From Microvirga aerophila (GTDB lineage Bacteria > Pseudomonadota > Alphaproteobacteria > Rhizobiales > Beijerinckiaceae): a stretch of DNA of 52,233 nt. A model generated the notes under the pieces. It ran no database searches. It saw only the letters and a program-made list of their open reading frames with translations, and was not told the DNA's origin. The translations under genes were made by a program, and so were the position numbers. This document shows positions 36,385 through 45,226 of this stretch, one piece after another. The stretch lies in the NCBI RefSeq assembly GCF_003332305.1, contig NZ_QOIO01000043.1:1-52233 (forward strand), written 5' to 3'. Every line of letters begins with the position of its first letter. Position 1 is the first letter of the stretch.

Positions 36385-36888
36385 ATGCGTTGTCCCTATT
36401 GCGGGAGTCTCGACACTCAGGTGAAGGATTCCCGGCCGACCGACGATTCCTCGGCCATCCGGCGTCGCCGCATCTGCCCCGATTGCGGCGGCCGCTTCAC
36501 GACCTTCGAGCGTGTCCAGCTGCGCGAACTCACTGTGGTCAAACGCTCCGGCCGACGCGTCCCGTTCGACCGGGACAAGCTGCAGCAATCGGTCGAGGTC
36601 GCGTTGCGCAAGCGCCCAGTCGATCCCGACCGAGTGGAGCGGATGATCAACGGAATCGTGCGTCAGCTCGAGAGCATGGGCGACGGCGAGGTGCCGAGCG
36701 AGACCGTGGGCGAACTGGTCATGGAAGGACTCAAGGCCCTGGACGACGTCGCTTACGTGCGTTTTGCGTCGGTCTATAAAAACTTCCGCGAGGCCAGAGA
36801 CTTCGAGGAAATCCTTGGCAAGCTGGCTGAAGAAGAATCAGACGATTCGCCACGGCTGAAAAAGCGCAATCCCGTGCAGTCGGACTGA
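36385..36888 (+). CDS. nrdR: Transcriptional repressor NrdR
   Basis: A 167-residue repressor of ribonucleotide reductase genes. The N-terminal zinc ribbon uses CPYC (residues 3-6) and CPDC (residues 31-34), with the conserved RRRRICPDCGGRFTTFERVQ. The ATP-cone domain follows (VVKRSGRRVPFDRDKLQQSV, VRFASVYKNFREARDFEEI), sensing the ATP/dATP balance. It overlaps ribD by one base (TGATG). Confidence 0.98.
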   Translation: MRCPYCGSLDTQVKDSRPTDDSSAIRRRRICPDCGGRFTTFERVQLRELTVVKRSGRRVPFDRDKLQQSVEVALRKRPVDPDRVERMINGIVRQLESMGDGEVPSETVGELVMEGLKALDDVAYVRFASVYKNFREARDFEEILGKLAEEESDDSPRLKKRNPVQSD

Positions 36889-38024
36889 TGGTCTCCACGG
36901 TAAGAGAACTGTCGCCTGAACAAGCCCTTCAGGACGAACGTTACATGCGCCTGGCGCTTGCCCTTGGCGAGCGGAACCTCGGCCTCACCTGGCCCAACCC
37001 TTCGGTAGGCGCCGTTGTTGTTGGCCTTGCCGACGGCCAGCCGGTCGTCATCGCGCAAGGTGCCACCCAGGTAGGGGGCAGGCCGCATGCGGAGCGGGTG
37101 GCCCTCGCGGCGGCCGGCGAACGAGCCCGAGGCGCAACTCTCTATGTGTCCCTGGAGCCGTGCTCTCATCATGGCAGGACGCCCCCTTGCGCGGATGCGG
37201 TTATTGAATCCGGGATCACGCGGGTTGTATCGGCCGTGGAAGACCCGGATCCCCGCGTCGCGGGCGTCGGCCATGCCCGTCTTCGCGAGGCCGGAACCGA
37301 TGTCGTGGTGGGCTGCCTGCGCCGGGAGGCTCTTCGCGCCCATCGGGGCCATATCACCCGGGTGACGAAGGCGCGTCCTGCCGTGACCGTGAAGCTTGCA
37401 AGGACCACGGAAGGTTTCGCGGGGTCTCGGACTGGGGCGCGCCTCATGATCACCGGCGAGGCCGCCAATGCCCGCGTCCACCTCATGCGCGCTCATGCGG
37501 ATGCGGTCATGGTCGGCGTGGGAACGGTTCTTGCCGACGATCCCTTGCTCACCGTTCGGCTGCCGGGGCTCGAAAGCCGCTCGCCCGTCCGGATCGTGAT
37601 CGACAGCCATTTGCGGACTCCCCCGACCTCCCGGCTCGTGGCGGGAGCCGGCGAGGTCCCGACCTGGATCGTTACGACGACCGGTGCGTCCGTCGAGGTT
37701 GAGAAAAATCTGGTCGAACGCGGCGCGCAGGTTCTGCGGGTGGCGTCCGATGAAGCTGGCCGGGTGGCTCTTTCCGAGGCGCTGCGGCTTCTCGGGTCGC
37801 GCGGCTTGACCCGGGTGTTCTGCGAGGGCGGTCCGGAGCTGGCGGATGCGTTGGCGCAGGCCGACTTGATCGACGATCTGATCCTCGTGACCGGGCGTTC
37901 GGCCCGGGGCGAGGGAGACGTGCCTGCGCTTGGGCCGGCGCTTCAGGACAGGATGGACGACCTGTTGTTGGCTGCCGACGAGCAGGCCGGAAAAGACCTA
38001 TTCATGTTTTGGGAGAAACCCTGA
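36888..38024 (+). CDS. ribD: Bifunctional riboflavin biosynthesis deaminase/reductase
   Basis: A 378-residue enzyme for the second and third steps of riboflavin synthesis from GTP. The N-terminal deaminase has zinc motifs PHAERVAL and SLEPCSHHGRTPPC (near residues 65-100). The C-terminal reductase contains MRAHADAVMVGVGTVLADDP and FCEGGPELADAL. The usual reductase motif KLAxSLDG reads KLARTTEGF here, a minor deviation. The ATG overlaps the nrdR stop, and its stop overlaps the ribE ATG, so nrdR-ribD-ribE is translationally coupled. Confidence 0.97.
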   Translation: MVSTVRELSPEQALQDERYMRLALALGERNLGLTWPNPSVGAVVVGLADGQPVVIAQGATQVGGRPHAERVALAAAGERARGATLYVSLEPCSHHGRTPPCADAVIESGITRVVSAVEDPDPRVAGVGHARLREAGTDVVVGCLRREALRAHRGHITRVTKARPAVTVKLARTTEGFAGSRTGARLMITGEAANARVHLMRAHADAVMVGVGTVLADDPLLTVRLPGLESRSPVRIVIDSHLRTPPTSRLVAGAGEVPTWIVTTTGASVEVEKNLVERGAQVLRVASDEAGRVALSEALRLLGSRGLTRVFCEGGPELADALAQADLIDDLILVTGRSARGEGDVPALGPALQDRMDDLLLAADEQAGKDLFMFWEKP

Positions 38025-38656
38025 TGTTTACGGGTATCGTCACCGATATGGGCCGCGTCAGCGCCGTCGACGGCGGAGAGAGCCTGCGGCGTCTGCGCAT
38101 CGAATCCGCCTACGATCCTACCACCATCGCGCTGGGCGCATCGATTGCCTGCGGTGGGCCATGCCTGACGGTGGTCGCCGTTGAGGCGCACGGGGACGGC
38201 TGCTGGTTCGACGTGGACGTGGCGGCCGAAACCCTGGCCCGCACGACCGTCAAGGATTGGCAGGTCGGGACGCGCATCAACCTCGAGCGATCCCTCAAGA
38301 TCGGCGACGAGCTCGGAGGCCACATTGTCACGGGCCATGTGGACGGCGTCGCCGCGATCGTTGCCCGGGAGGCGATTACGGCGGGTGATGACCCATGGGG
38401 CCCTACGGCCCGCTTCATTATCAAGGCGCCGCCCTCGATTTCCCCGTTCATCGCCGAGAAGGGATCCGTCTGCCTCGATGGCACGTCGCTCACGGTCAAC
38501 TCGGTGACCGATGACATCTTCTCGGTTCTCATCATTCCCCACACACTGGCGGTCACCACATGGGGCGAGCGTCAGGTGGGAGACTGCCTCAATATCGAGG
38601 TCGATCTGATGGCCCGGTACGCGGCACGGCTTGCGGAGGCGCGCCGGGCGGGGTAG
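38024..38656 (+). CDS. ribE: Riboflavin synthase alpha chain
   Basis: A 210-residue enzyme that dismutates two lumazine molecules to riboflavin. It is built from two lumazine-binding repeats: MFTGIVTDMGRVSAVDGG ... ACGGPCLTVVAVE, and GHIVTGHVDGVAAIV ... SVCLDGTSLTVNSVTDD. The start at 38024 gives the invariant MFTGIV N-terminus and overlaps the ribD stop. An in-frame start 15 bases earlier would lie inside ribD and is unlikely. Confidence 0.97.
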   Translation: MFTGIVTDMGRVSAVDGGESLRRLRIESAYDPTTIALGASIACGGPCLTVVAVEAHGDGCWFDVDVAAETLARTTVKDWQVGTRINLERSLKIGDELGGHIVTGHVDGVAAIVAREAITAGDDPWGPTARFIIKAPPSISPFIAEKGSVCLDGTSLTVNSVTDDIFSVLIIPHTLAVTTWGERQVGDCLNIEVDLMARYAARLAEARRAG

Positions 38657-38753
38657 GGGACGGCCAACACCTTTGCGCCCGCAAGGCAAAGCGTTCATTT
38701 GCGACGCCTTAGGATGAGGACGGGCGCCCTTATCAGGTCCGGAACGGTTTTAC

Positions 38754-39245
38754 ATGGTCTCGCATTCCGCCAAGCCTCTCAATCCACGCCCACCGGTTCC
38801 CGGAACCCGCATTCTCGTGGTTGAAGCGCGCTTCTACGACGACATCGCCGATGAGTTGTTGCGAGGCGCCCGCGACGCCGCTGAGGCGGCGCAGGCACAG
38901 GTGGAAGTGCTGACTGTCGACGGCGCGCTCGAAATTCCGGCCACTATCGCCATTGCGCTCGACGCCGCCCAAGCGGCTGGCAGGCCCTACCATGCCGTCG
39001 TGGCGCTCGGCTGCGTGATCCGCGGGGAGACTGGGCACTACGATATCGTGGCGGGCGAAAGTTCGCGCGCCCTCATGGATTTGTCAGTTGCCCGGCGCAT
39101 TCCGCTGGCAAACGGCATCCTGACCGTCGAGAATGACGAGCAGGCCTGGACCCGCGCGCGCGTCAACGAATTGAATAAGGGTGGGGGAGCGGTGGAAGCG
39201 GCGCTCGCCGTTCTACGCATCAAGCAACACGTCGAGGAGGCCTGA
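38754..39245 (+). CDS. ribH: 6,7-dimethyl-8-ribityllumazine synthase
   Basis: A 163-residue enzyme making the lumazine precursor of riboflavin from the RibA- and RibB-derived substrates. Family marks are ILVVEARFYDDIADELLRGA, VDGALEIPATIAIALDA, VVALGCVIRGETGHYDIVAG and LTVENDEQAWTRA. The gap of 97 bases after ribE shows no riboswitch-sized structure. nusB follows 5 bases later, the common ribH-nusB pair. Confidence 0.97.
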   Translation: MVSHSAKPLNPRPPVPGTRILVVEARFYDDIADELLRGARDAAEAAQAQVEVLTVDGALEIPATIAIALDAAQAAGRPYHAVVALGCVIRGETGHYDIVAGESSRALMDLSVARRIPLANGILTVENDEQAWTRARVNELNKGGGAVEAALAVLRIKQHVEEA

Positions 39246-39250
39246 TCATC

Positions 39251-39733
39251 ATGACGAAGCCCGCAGAGCGCTCGGCCGCTCGTTTGGCGGCTGTTCAGGC
39301 CCTCTATCAGATGGACATTTCCGGCAAGAGCGTGATCGACGCGCTTGCGGAGTTCGAAGCGTTCTGGATCGGCCGCGAGGTCGAAGGCATCGAGTTCAAG
39401 CCATCCGACACCAATTTCTTCCGCAGCATTCTGTCGGGAGTGGTCGAGAACCAGCGCGAGATCGACGTGAAGATCGACCGGGCGCTCGCCGCTGGTTGGC
39501 CTCTCGCGCGGATCGAGGCCGTCCTGCGCGCCATCCTGCGCGCGGGCACTTTTGAGCTGATGTACCGCAAGGATGTGCCCGCTCGCGTCGTGATCACGGA
39601 ATATGTGGACGTGACGCAGAGTTTCTACGACGAGGACGAACCGGGGCTCGTCAACGCCGTCCTGGACAATCTCACCCGCGAGGTTCGGGCCGGGGAACTC
39701 GAGAAAAAAGCAGCCGGGCAGGGGAAGCGGTGA
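39251..39733 (+). CDS. nusB: Transcription antitermination protein NusB
   Basis: A 160-residue all-helical RNA-binding protein that acts with NusE (S10) on boxA of rRNA operons. Marks are SAARLAAVQALYQMDISGKS at the N-terminus, RIEAVLRAILRAGTFELMYR in the middle and VVITEYVDVTQSFYDEDEPG near the end. It lies between ribH (5 bases) and thiL (1 base). Confidence 0.97.
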   Translation: MTKPAERSAARLAAVQALYQMDISGKSVIDALAEFEAFWIGREVEGIEFKPSDTNFFRSILSGVVENQREIDVKIDRALAAGWPLARIEAVLRAILRAGTFELMYRKDVPARVVITEYVDVTQSFYDEDEPGLVNAVLDNLTREVRAGELEKKAAGQGKR

Positions 39734-39734
39734 C

Positions 39735-40793
39735 GTGAGCGAGTCGTTCCCGCCAGCCGACAGGGCGGGAGATGACAAGCAGGATCGACTCGGACAGCTT
39801 GAGGCCATGTCGTGCCACCGTCCCAATGAAGACAGTCTGATCGCCCGATTCTTCGCGCCCATCGCCGCCGCGGGGGGGCTTGGCCTCAAGGATGACGCGG
39901 CCTGCCTGACGCCGAAGGCGAACCATGACCTTGTCCTGACAACCGACGCCCTCGTCGAATCCGTCCACTTCCTGCCTGGTGATCCGCCCCGCTCCGTCGC
40001 CCGCAAGGCCCTCGGCGTCAACGTTTCGGATTTGACTGCCAAGGGAGCAGACCCAACCGGCTTCCTTCTGAGCCTGGCGTTGCCGGAGGATTGGACTGAG
40101 GCTTGGCTGGCCGACTTCGCAGACGGGCTCGGGCAGGCCGCCGGCGATTTCGGGTGTCCCCTTCTCGGCGGCGACACCGTAAAGGCGAGGGGAGCCCTCA
40201 CCCTCTCGGTCACGGCGCTGGGACAGGTGCCCGCCGGACGCATGGTCCGCCGCACAACCGCCCAGATTGGTGACCTTATCTGCGTTACGGGCACAATCGG
40301 CGACAGCGCCCTTGGCCTTGCTCTTCGCTCGGATCCAGCTTGGGCCAAGATCCTGTCAGCGCCCCACAGGGCTTTCCTCGCCGACCGTTATCTCCACCCC
40401 CAACCTCGCTGGCGTCTGGCGGCGGCCGTGCGAGCCTGCGCACAGGCCGCCATGGATGTCTCGGACGGTCTTGCGGGCGACCTCGCCAAGATGATGCGGG
40501 TGAGCGGCGTCTCGGCCGAGATCGACGGCGACCATGTCCCTCTGTCGGATGCCGCCCGCGCGGCGGTCGAGGCCTCCCCCGGCCTGATCCATCAGGTGAT
40601 GACCGGCGGAGACGACTACGAGATTCTTTGCACAGTTGCGGAAAAGAACCTCGACAGGTTCAGGAAAGAGGCCGATAGCGTGGATGTGAGGCTGTCCGTC
40701 ATCGGTCGGGTGGTCGCCGGGACGAGCCTGCCGATCTTCCGGATGTCCGGCTCTGAAAGACGTTATGATGTCGGCTCCTTTTCCCACTTCTAG
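39735..40793 (+). CDS. thiL: Thiamine-monophosphate kinase
   Basis: A 352-residue kinase making thiamine diphosphate from thiamine phosphate. Signatures are LKDDAACLTP, VLTTDALVESVHFLPGD, GVNVSDLTAKGADPTGFLLS, and LLGGDTVKARGALTLSVTAL; the C-terminal AIR-synthase-type domain contains AAMDVSDGLAGDLAKM and TGGDDYEILC. The GTG at 39735 follows nusB directly and gives about 24 residues before the usual start; an ATG at 39807 (MSCHRPNEDSLIARFF), preceded by GAGG, is a fair alternative. It overlaps the MFS gene by 29 bases. Confidence 0.95.
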   Translation: MSESFPPADRAGDDKQDRLGQLEAMSCHRPNEDSLIARFFAPIAAAGGLGLKDDAACLTPKANHDLVLTTDALVESVHFLPGDPPRSVARKALGVNVSDLTAKGADPTGFLLSLALPEDWTEAWLADFADGLGQAAGDFGCPLLGGDTVKARGALTLSVTALGQVPAGRMVRRTTAQIGDLICVTGTIGDSALGLALRSDPAWAKILSAPHRAFLADRYLHPQPRWRLAAAVRACAQAAMDVSDGLAGDLAKMMRVSGVSAEIDGDHVPLSDAARAAVEASPGLIHQVMTGGDDYEILCTVAEKNLDRFRKEADSVDVRLSVIGRVVAGTSLPIFRMSGSERRYDVGSFSHF

Positions 40794-41988
40794 AGCCCCT
40801 GCCGCAGGCGACGCTCTAGCCAAGCGAAACGCCTTGGTGCTCGCGTGCGCCCAGGCCTTCGGTGGGGCGAACCCTGCCATCGTCGTGTCCCTGGGTGGAT
40901 TGGTGGGGCAGGCCCTCGCGTCCAACAAGGAGTTGGCGACCCTTCCGGTCAGCCTTCTCAATCTCGGGCTCGCGCTCGGTACGATTCCGGCCGCCGTGCT
41001 GATGCGCCGAGCGGGGCGGCGCACGGGCTATGTGGTCGGGGCCGGGATCGGCGTGTTTGGAGGCTGCCTCGCGGCCTTCGGCATCGCATCCGCCAACTTC
41101 GTGCTGTTCTGCTTCGGTACCCTAATCGCCGGTTTGTATGGCTCTTTCGTCCAGAGCTATCGCTTTGCAGCGACCGATGCCGCCTCCGACAGATTCAAGG
41201 CCAGGGCGATATCCTGGGTCATGGCCGGAGGACTGGTCGCCGGGGTGATCGGTCCTCAGACGGTGATCTGGGCGAGGGACTTGATCGAGACGGCGCCCTT
41301 CGCCGGGGCGTTCATCGGGCAGGCTGCGCTTGCGCTGATCTCGATGGCGGTCGTATCCGCCCTGCGTCCGACCCCGGTTGTCGATGCACCGAAGGCCGGA
41401 GGGCGTCCCCTGAGCCAGATCGTGAGCCAGCCCCGCTTCATCGTGGCCGTGGTGGCCGGGCTCGTCTCATACGGACTCATGAGCTTCACCATGACGGCCG
41501 CGCCGCTCGCGATGATCGGGTGCGGGCACCCGGTAGGCGCGGCCGCGCTCGGCATTCAGTGGCATATCCTGGCCATGTTCGGACCAAGCTTCTTCACCGG
41601 CAGCCTGATCGCGCGGTTCGGCAAGGCTGCCGTAACGGCGGCGGGGCTTCTCCTGATCGCGCTCTCGGCGGTCGTGGGCCTTTCAGGGATCACCATCGGG
41701 CATTTCTGGATCACGCTGATTCTCTTAGGCATTGGATGGAACTTCGGTTTCATCGGCGCAACAGCCCTCGTGACCGAGTGCTACAGGCCCGAGGAGCGCA
41801 CCAAAGTGCAGGCCGCGAACGATTTTATGGTGTTCGGTTCGGTGGCGATTGCGTCGTTCTCGTCGGGAAAACTGCTGAACGTCGGTGGCTGGGACAACGT
41901 GAATTGGGTTGTTTTCCCACCTGTTTTCGTCGCCTTGGGTCTTCTGGCTTGGCAGCGACAAGTAAAAGCTGTCGTACCGGCAGAATAG
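40765..41988 (+). CDS. MFS transporter
   Basis: A 407-residue membrane protein with about 12 hydrophobic segments. The first loop reads LMRRAGRRTGYVVGAG, the MFS motif A type, and GTIPAAVLM precedes it. A central polar loop near residue 205 (RPTPVVDAPKAGGRPLSQIV) divides the two six-helix halves. Substrate unknown; the family includes many drug and metabolite exporters. It begins inside the end of thiL, so it is probably co-expressed, though a thiamine-related role is only a guess. Confidence 0.9.
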   Translation: MMSAPFPTSRAPAAGDALAKRNALVLACAQAFGGANPAIVVSLGGLVGQALASNKELATLPVSLLNLGLALGTIPAAVLMRRAGRRTGYVVGAGIGVFGGCLAAFGIASANFVLFCFGTLIAGLYGSFVQSYRFAATDAASDRFKARAISWVMAGGLVAGVIGPQTVIWARDLIETAPFAGAFIGQAALALISMAVVSALRPTPVVDAPKAGGRPLSQIVSQPRFIVAVVAGLVSYGLMSFTMTAAPLAMIGCGHPVGAAALGIQWHILAMFGPSFFTGSLIARFGKAAVTAAGLLLIALSAVVGLSGITIGHFWITLILLGIGWNFGFIGATALVTECYRPEERTKVQAANDFMVFGSVAIASFSSGKLLNVGGWDNVNWVVFPPVFVALGLLAWQRQVKAVVPAE

Positions 41989-42139
41989 TTCCTTCCTGTG
42001 GAGTCATTCGGAAGTCGCGTTGCAGCTTGCATAGATTTTTGGCAGCGTTTGCGGACTTCGCTGGGGGTAGGGGCCGATCAAGGCTAAAATTCTGGCTTTG
42101 ACGTGCGGTTTTCTGCTTGCCCATAACAAGGATGGCACA

Positions 42140-44263
42140 ATGGCACTTACCCTAATTATCTTGGGCGGCCTTCTATCGATTGCGTACGGCCTATGGGCCA
42201 TCAGTGACGTCATGAAGCGTGATGCCGGCTCGCAGCGCATGCAGGAAATCGCAGGAGCGATTGCCGAGGGCGCTAAGGCCTATCTTCGGCGGCAATACAT
42301 TACGATCGCCATCGTGGGCGTGGTTCTGTTCGCCATTATTGCGTATTTCCTCGGCCTTCGCGTCGCCGTCGGCTTCGCCATTGGAGCGATTCTGTCCGGT
42401 GTTGCGGGCTTCATCGGCATGAACGTGTCGGTCCGAGCCAACGTTCGCACCGCGCAGGCGGCCACCCAGTCCCTCGGGGGAGGTCTCGACGTGGCCTTCA
42501 AGGCCGGCGCAGTGACCGGAATGCTGGTCGCAGGGCTCGCGCTTCTCGGCGTCGCCCTCTATTTCGGCTACCTGACCGAGATCACCGGGCTGAACCCGTC
42601 CGACCGTCAGGTCATCGACAGCCTTGTGGCCCTAGGCTTCGGCGCATCTCTCATCTCCATCTTCGCCCGACTCGGTGGCGGCATCTTCACCAAAGGCGCC
42701 GACGTGGGCGGCGACCTCGTGGGCAAGGTGGAAGCTGGAATTCCAGAGGACGACCCGCGCAATCCGGCCACCATTGCGGACAACGTGGGCGATAACGTCG
42801 GCGATTGCGCCGGCATGGCGGCCGACCTGTTCGAGACCTACGCGGTGACCATTGTGGCCACCATGGTGCTCGCGGCGATCTTCTTCGCCGGACAGCCCAA
42901 TCTGGAATCGATGCTGCTCTATCCGCTCGCTATTGGAGCGGCCTGCATCGTGACCTCGATCATCGGCACCTTCTTCGTGAAGCTCGGCCAGAACGAGTCC
43001 ATCATGGGAGCCCTTTATAAGGGCCTCATCGCGACCGGCGTCCTGTCCGCCGGCGCCATTGCGGCGGTCACCTACTTCATGCTCACCTTCGGTTCCATCC
43101 AAGGCGCGGACTTTACCGGCCTGGCATTGTTCTGGTGCGCGATCGTGGGACTTGGCGTGACAGCGCTCATCGTGGTGATCACGGAGTATTATACGGGCGT
43201 GGGCTTCCGCCCCGTGCGGTCCATTGCCCAGTCGTCCGTGACCGGTCATGGTACCAACGTGATCCAGGGACTTGCGGTCTCGCTCGAATCCACGGCGCTT
43301 CCAGCAATCGTGATCATTGCGGGCATCATCGTGTCGTTCAAGCTCGCAGGCCTCTTCGGCATCGCCATCGCGGTGACGGCGATGCTGGGCGTGGCCGGAA
43401 TGATCGTGGCGCTGGACGCCTTCGGTCCGGTCACCGACAACGCGGGCGGCATCGCCGAGATGGCTGGCCTGCCGAAGGAGGTCCGCAAATCCACGGACGC
43501 TCTCGACGCGGTCGGCAATACCACCAAGGCGGTCACGAAGGGCTACGCGATCGGCTCGGCGGGCCTCGGCGCCCTTGTGCTTTTCGCGGCCTATACGTCG
43601 GACCTCAACTACTTCACCCAGAATGCGGCGCAGTACCCGTATTTCCAGGACGTGAGGCCCGACTTCTCCCTGGCGAATCCCTATGTGGTGGTGGGGCTTC
43701 TCTTCGGTGGCCTGATCCCGTTCCTGTTCGGCGGCATCGCCATGACGGCGGTGGGCCGTGCGGCGGGCGCCGTGGTCGAAGAGGTGCGCCGCCAGTTCAA
43801 GGAGAAGCCGGGCATCATGGCCGGCACCGACCGTCCCGACTATGGACGCGCCGTCGACATGCTGACCCGCGCGGCCATCAAGGAAATGATCATCCCGTCG
43901 CTCCTCCCGGTGCTGGCGCCGATCGTGACCTATTTCGTGGTCTACTGGATTGCCGGAAAGTCGCAGGCTTTCTCGGCAGTCGGCGCAATGCTCCTCGGCG
44001 TCATCGTCACCGGCCTCTTCGTGGCGATTTCGATGACCTCGGGCGGCGGCGCATGGGACAACGCCAAGAAGTCCTTTGAGGATGGCTTCACGGATTCGTC
44101 CGGCACCACCCATCACAAGGGGTCTGAAGCTCATAAGGCCTCAGTCACGGGCGACACCGTCGGCGACCCCTACAAGGACACCGCAGGTCCCGCGGTTAAT
44201 CCGGCGATCAAGATCACCAACATCATCGCCCTCCTGCTCCTCGCGATCCTCGCACACTCGTAA
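42140..44263 (+). CDS. hppA: Membrane-bound proton-translocating pyrophosphatase, K+-independent type
   Basis: A 707-residue pump coupling pyrophosphate hydrolysis to proton export, with about 16 membrane segments. The substrate motif DVGGDLVGKVEAGIPEDDPR is at about residues 188-207, followed by IADNVGDNVGDCAGM; the second acidic motif is ALDAFGPVTDNAGGIAEM. Lys463 in GNTTKAVTKG replaces the Ala of potassium-dependent enzymes, which marks the K+-independent class. The start at 42140 has AAGGA upstream and gives a first membrane helix MALTLIILGGLLSIAYG. A terminator follows. Confidence 0.97.
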   Translation: MALTLIILGGLLSIAYGLWAISDVMKRDAGSQRMQEIAGAIAEGAKAYLRRQYITIAIVGVVLFAIIAYFLGLRVAVGFAIGAILSGVAGFIGMNVSVRANVRTAQAATQSLGGGLDVAFKAGAVTGMLVAGLALLGVALYFGYLTEITGLNPSDRQVIDSLVALGFGASLISIFARLGGGIFTKGADVGGDLVGKVEAGIPEDDPRNPATIADNVGDNVGDCAGMAADLFETYAVTIVATMVLAAIFFAGQPNLESMLLYPLAIGAACIVTSIIGTFFVKLGQNESIMGALYKGLIATGVLSAGAIAAVTYFMLTFGSIQGADFTGLALFWCAIVGLGVTALIVVITEYYTGVGFRPVRSIAQSSVTGHGTNVIQGLAVSLESTALPAIVIIAGIIVSFKLAGLFGIAIAVTAMLGVAGMIVALDAFGPVTDNAGGIAEMAGLPKEVRKSTDALDAVGNTTKAVTKGYAIGSAGLGALVLFAAYTSDLNYFTQNAAQYPYFQDVRPDFSLANPYVVVGLLFGGLIPFLFGGIAMTAVGRAAGAVVEEVRRQFKEKPGIMAGTDRPDYGRAVDMLTRAAIKEMIIPSLLPVLAPIVTYFVVYWIAGKSQAFSAVGAMLLGVIVTGLFVAISMTSGGGAWDNAKKSFEDGFTDSSGTTHHKGSEAHKASVTGDTVGDPYKDTAGPAVNPAIKITNIIALLLLAILAHS

Positions 44264-44286
44264 GGTTCTTGCAGGTTGACATAGCG

Positions 44287-44313
44287 AACCCGCGGCGAAA
44301 GTCGCGGGTTTTC
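44287..44313 (+). terminator. Rho-independent terminator after hppA
   Basis: An 8-base stem AACCCGCG (44287-44294) and CGCGGGTT (44303-44310) with loop GCGAAAGT, followed by TTCT. It lies 24 bases after the hppA stop. Confidence 0.85.
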
Positions 44314-44413
44314 TGCTTTCAGCGGGTCGGGTGTCTCAGGCCTTTGGAAGCAGCCGACTAAGGCTGGACCGGAACTCAATGCATCATCCTGAGAGGCTAG
44401 CTCATAGCTCCGA

Positions 44414-44518
44414 CCTCATCCTGAGGAGCCGCGAGAGCGGCGTCTCGAAGCATGCTTCGAGACGTGGTCTCTGGAGACGCCCTCGTCCTTCGAGACGCTT
44501 CGCTTCTCAAGATGAGGG
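44414..44518. repeat. Palindromic intergenic repeat element
   Basis: The outer arms CCTCATCCTGAG and CTCAAGATGAGG are nearly complementary. Inside lies a perfect 24-base palindrome at 44441-44464, with half-site CGTCTCGAAGCA. The wording (CCTCATCCTGAGGAGC ... TCTCGAAG) is that of highly repeated intergenic elements of Bradyrhizobium, Methylobacterium and relatives, recalled from general knowledge. It probably forms a cruciform or long RNA hairpin. Confidence 0.75.
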
Positions 44519-44618
44519 CTGCGGAGAGATCGCCCTCTATCGGCTGGTCCCTCAAGTTGCAGCTGGATTGATAATCGGCTGTGCCGACCGCGCCGGGGCG
44601 GGGTTCTGACAAAGCAAA

Positions 44619-44640
44619 ATGGCCGGGACAGAGCCCGGCC
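44619..44640 (-). terminator. Rho-independent terminator after bamE
   Basis: A 7-base stem GGCCGGG (44621-44627) and CCCGGCC (44634-44640). On the minus strand it is followed by ATTTTGCTTT. It lies 26 bases past the bamE stop. Confidence 0.75.
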
Positions 44641-44666
44641 ACCGCAACAGGAATTTTCTGGAAGGA

Positions 44667-45122
44667 TTAAGCGCCGAACGGGTTGAAGTTGTTAGTTCCG
44701 CGCAGGATCTGCCCGAGGAAGCTCGATTCCTGGCCGCCCGCGGGGGTCGTGCGGCTGATGAAGTCGAAGACCTGGCCGTCCTGCAGGCCGTAAAGCGCAG
44801 TGCGCTCGACCCGCATGTTGTTGTTGAAATAGACCGCCGTGACGCGCTGATCCACCACCTGCTCAGGCATGAACTGGAAGGTGCGGCGTGATTTCTGGCT
44901 GATATAGTACCAGGTCTTATTGCCGACGGTGGACACGGTCGACGGCGTGCCGAGGCTCGTGAGTACCTGCTCTGCGTTCATGCCGTTTCTGACCTGGCTG
45001 ACGGCACGTTCGTCCACCAGATATCCACGCTGGAATTCCTCTCCACCGACGCAGGCGGCAAGGGAGGAGGTGAGGACAGTGGCGGCCGCCAAACGTACGA
45101 AGAAAGTGTGATATCGACGCAT
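44667..45122 (-). CDS. bamE: Outer membrane protein assembly factor BamE
   Basis: A 151-residue lipoprotein of the BAM complex. The signal ends in the lipobox LAAC (residues 21-24), so Cys24 should be lipidated. The SmpA/OmlA domain follows, with VRNGMNAEQVLTSLGTPSTV, NKTWYYISQKSRR and VVDQRVTAVYFNNNMRV. The Gly/Asn/Phe-rich end (RGTNNFNPFGA) is typical of alphaproteobacterial members. It is divergent from the chaperone gene at 45227. Confidence 0.95.
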   Translation of the reverse strand: MRRYHTFFVRLAAATVLTSSLAACVGGEEFQRGYLVDERAVSQVRNGMNAEQVLTSLGTPSTVSTVGNKTWYYISQKSRRTFQFMPEQVVDQRVTAVYFNNNMRVERTALYGLQDGQVFDFISRTTPAGGQESSFLGQILRGTNNFNPFGA

Positions 45123-45226
45123 CGTATGCTTCTTCCAGAATATGCGGCGCGGATAAGCTTGCGCCCGAGGACCGGGATGGCGTACCTCGGGGCTATGAAT
45201 TTGACAAGGCAGGAAGGGTTAGCGCG

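Larger units (their letters stand above)
44264..44666. other. Intergenic region between hppA and bamE (403 bases)
   Basis: It contains, in order, the hppA terminator, a palindromic intergenic repeat (44414-44518) and the bamE terminator. No credible gene was found; short open frames there follow the palindrome and lack ribosome binding sites. Confidence 0.7.

Noticed and set aside
38657..38753. An FMN riboswitch before ribH
   Set aside because: The gap is 97 bases and shows none of the conserved FMN-aptamer segments that I could recognise.
42632..44134. A 500-codon open frame opposite hppA
   Set aside because: A shadow of the G+C-rich hppA gene, with no motifs and no ribosome binding site.
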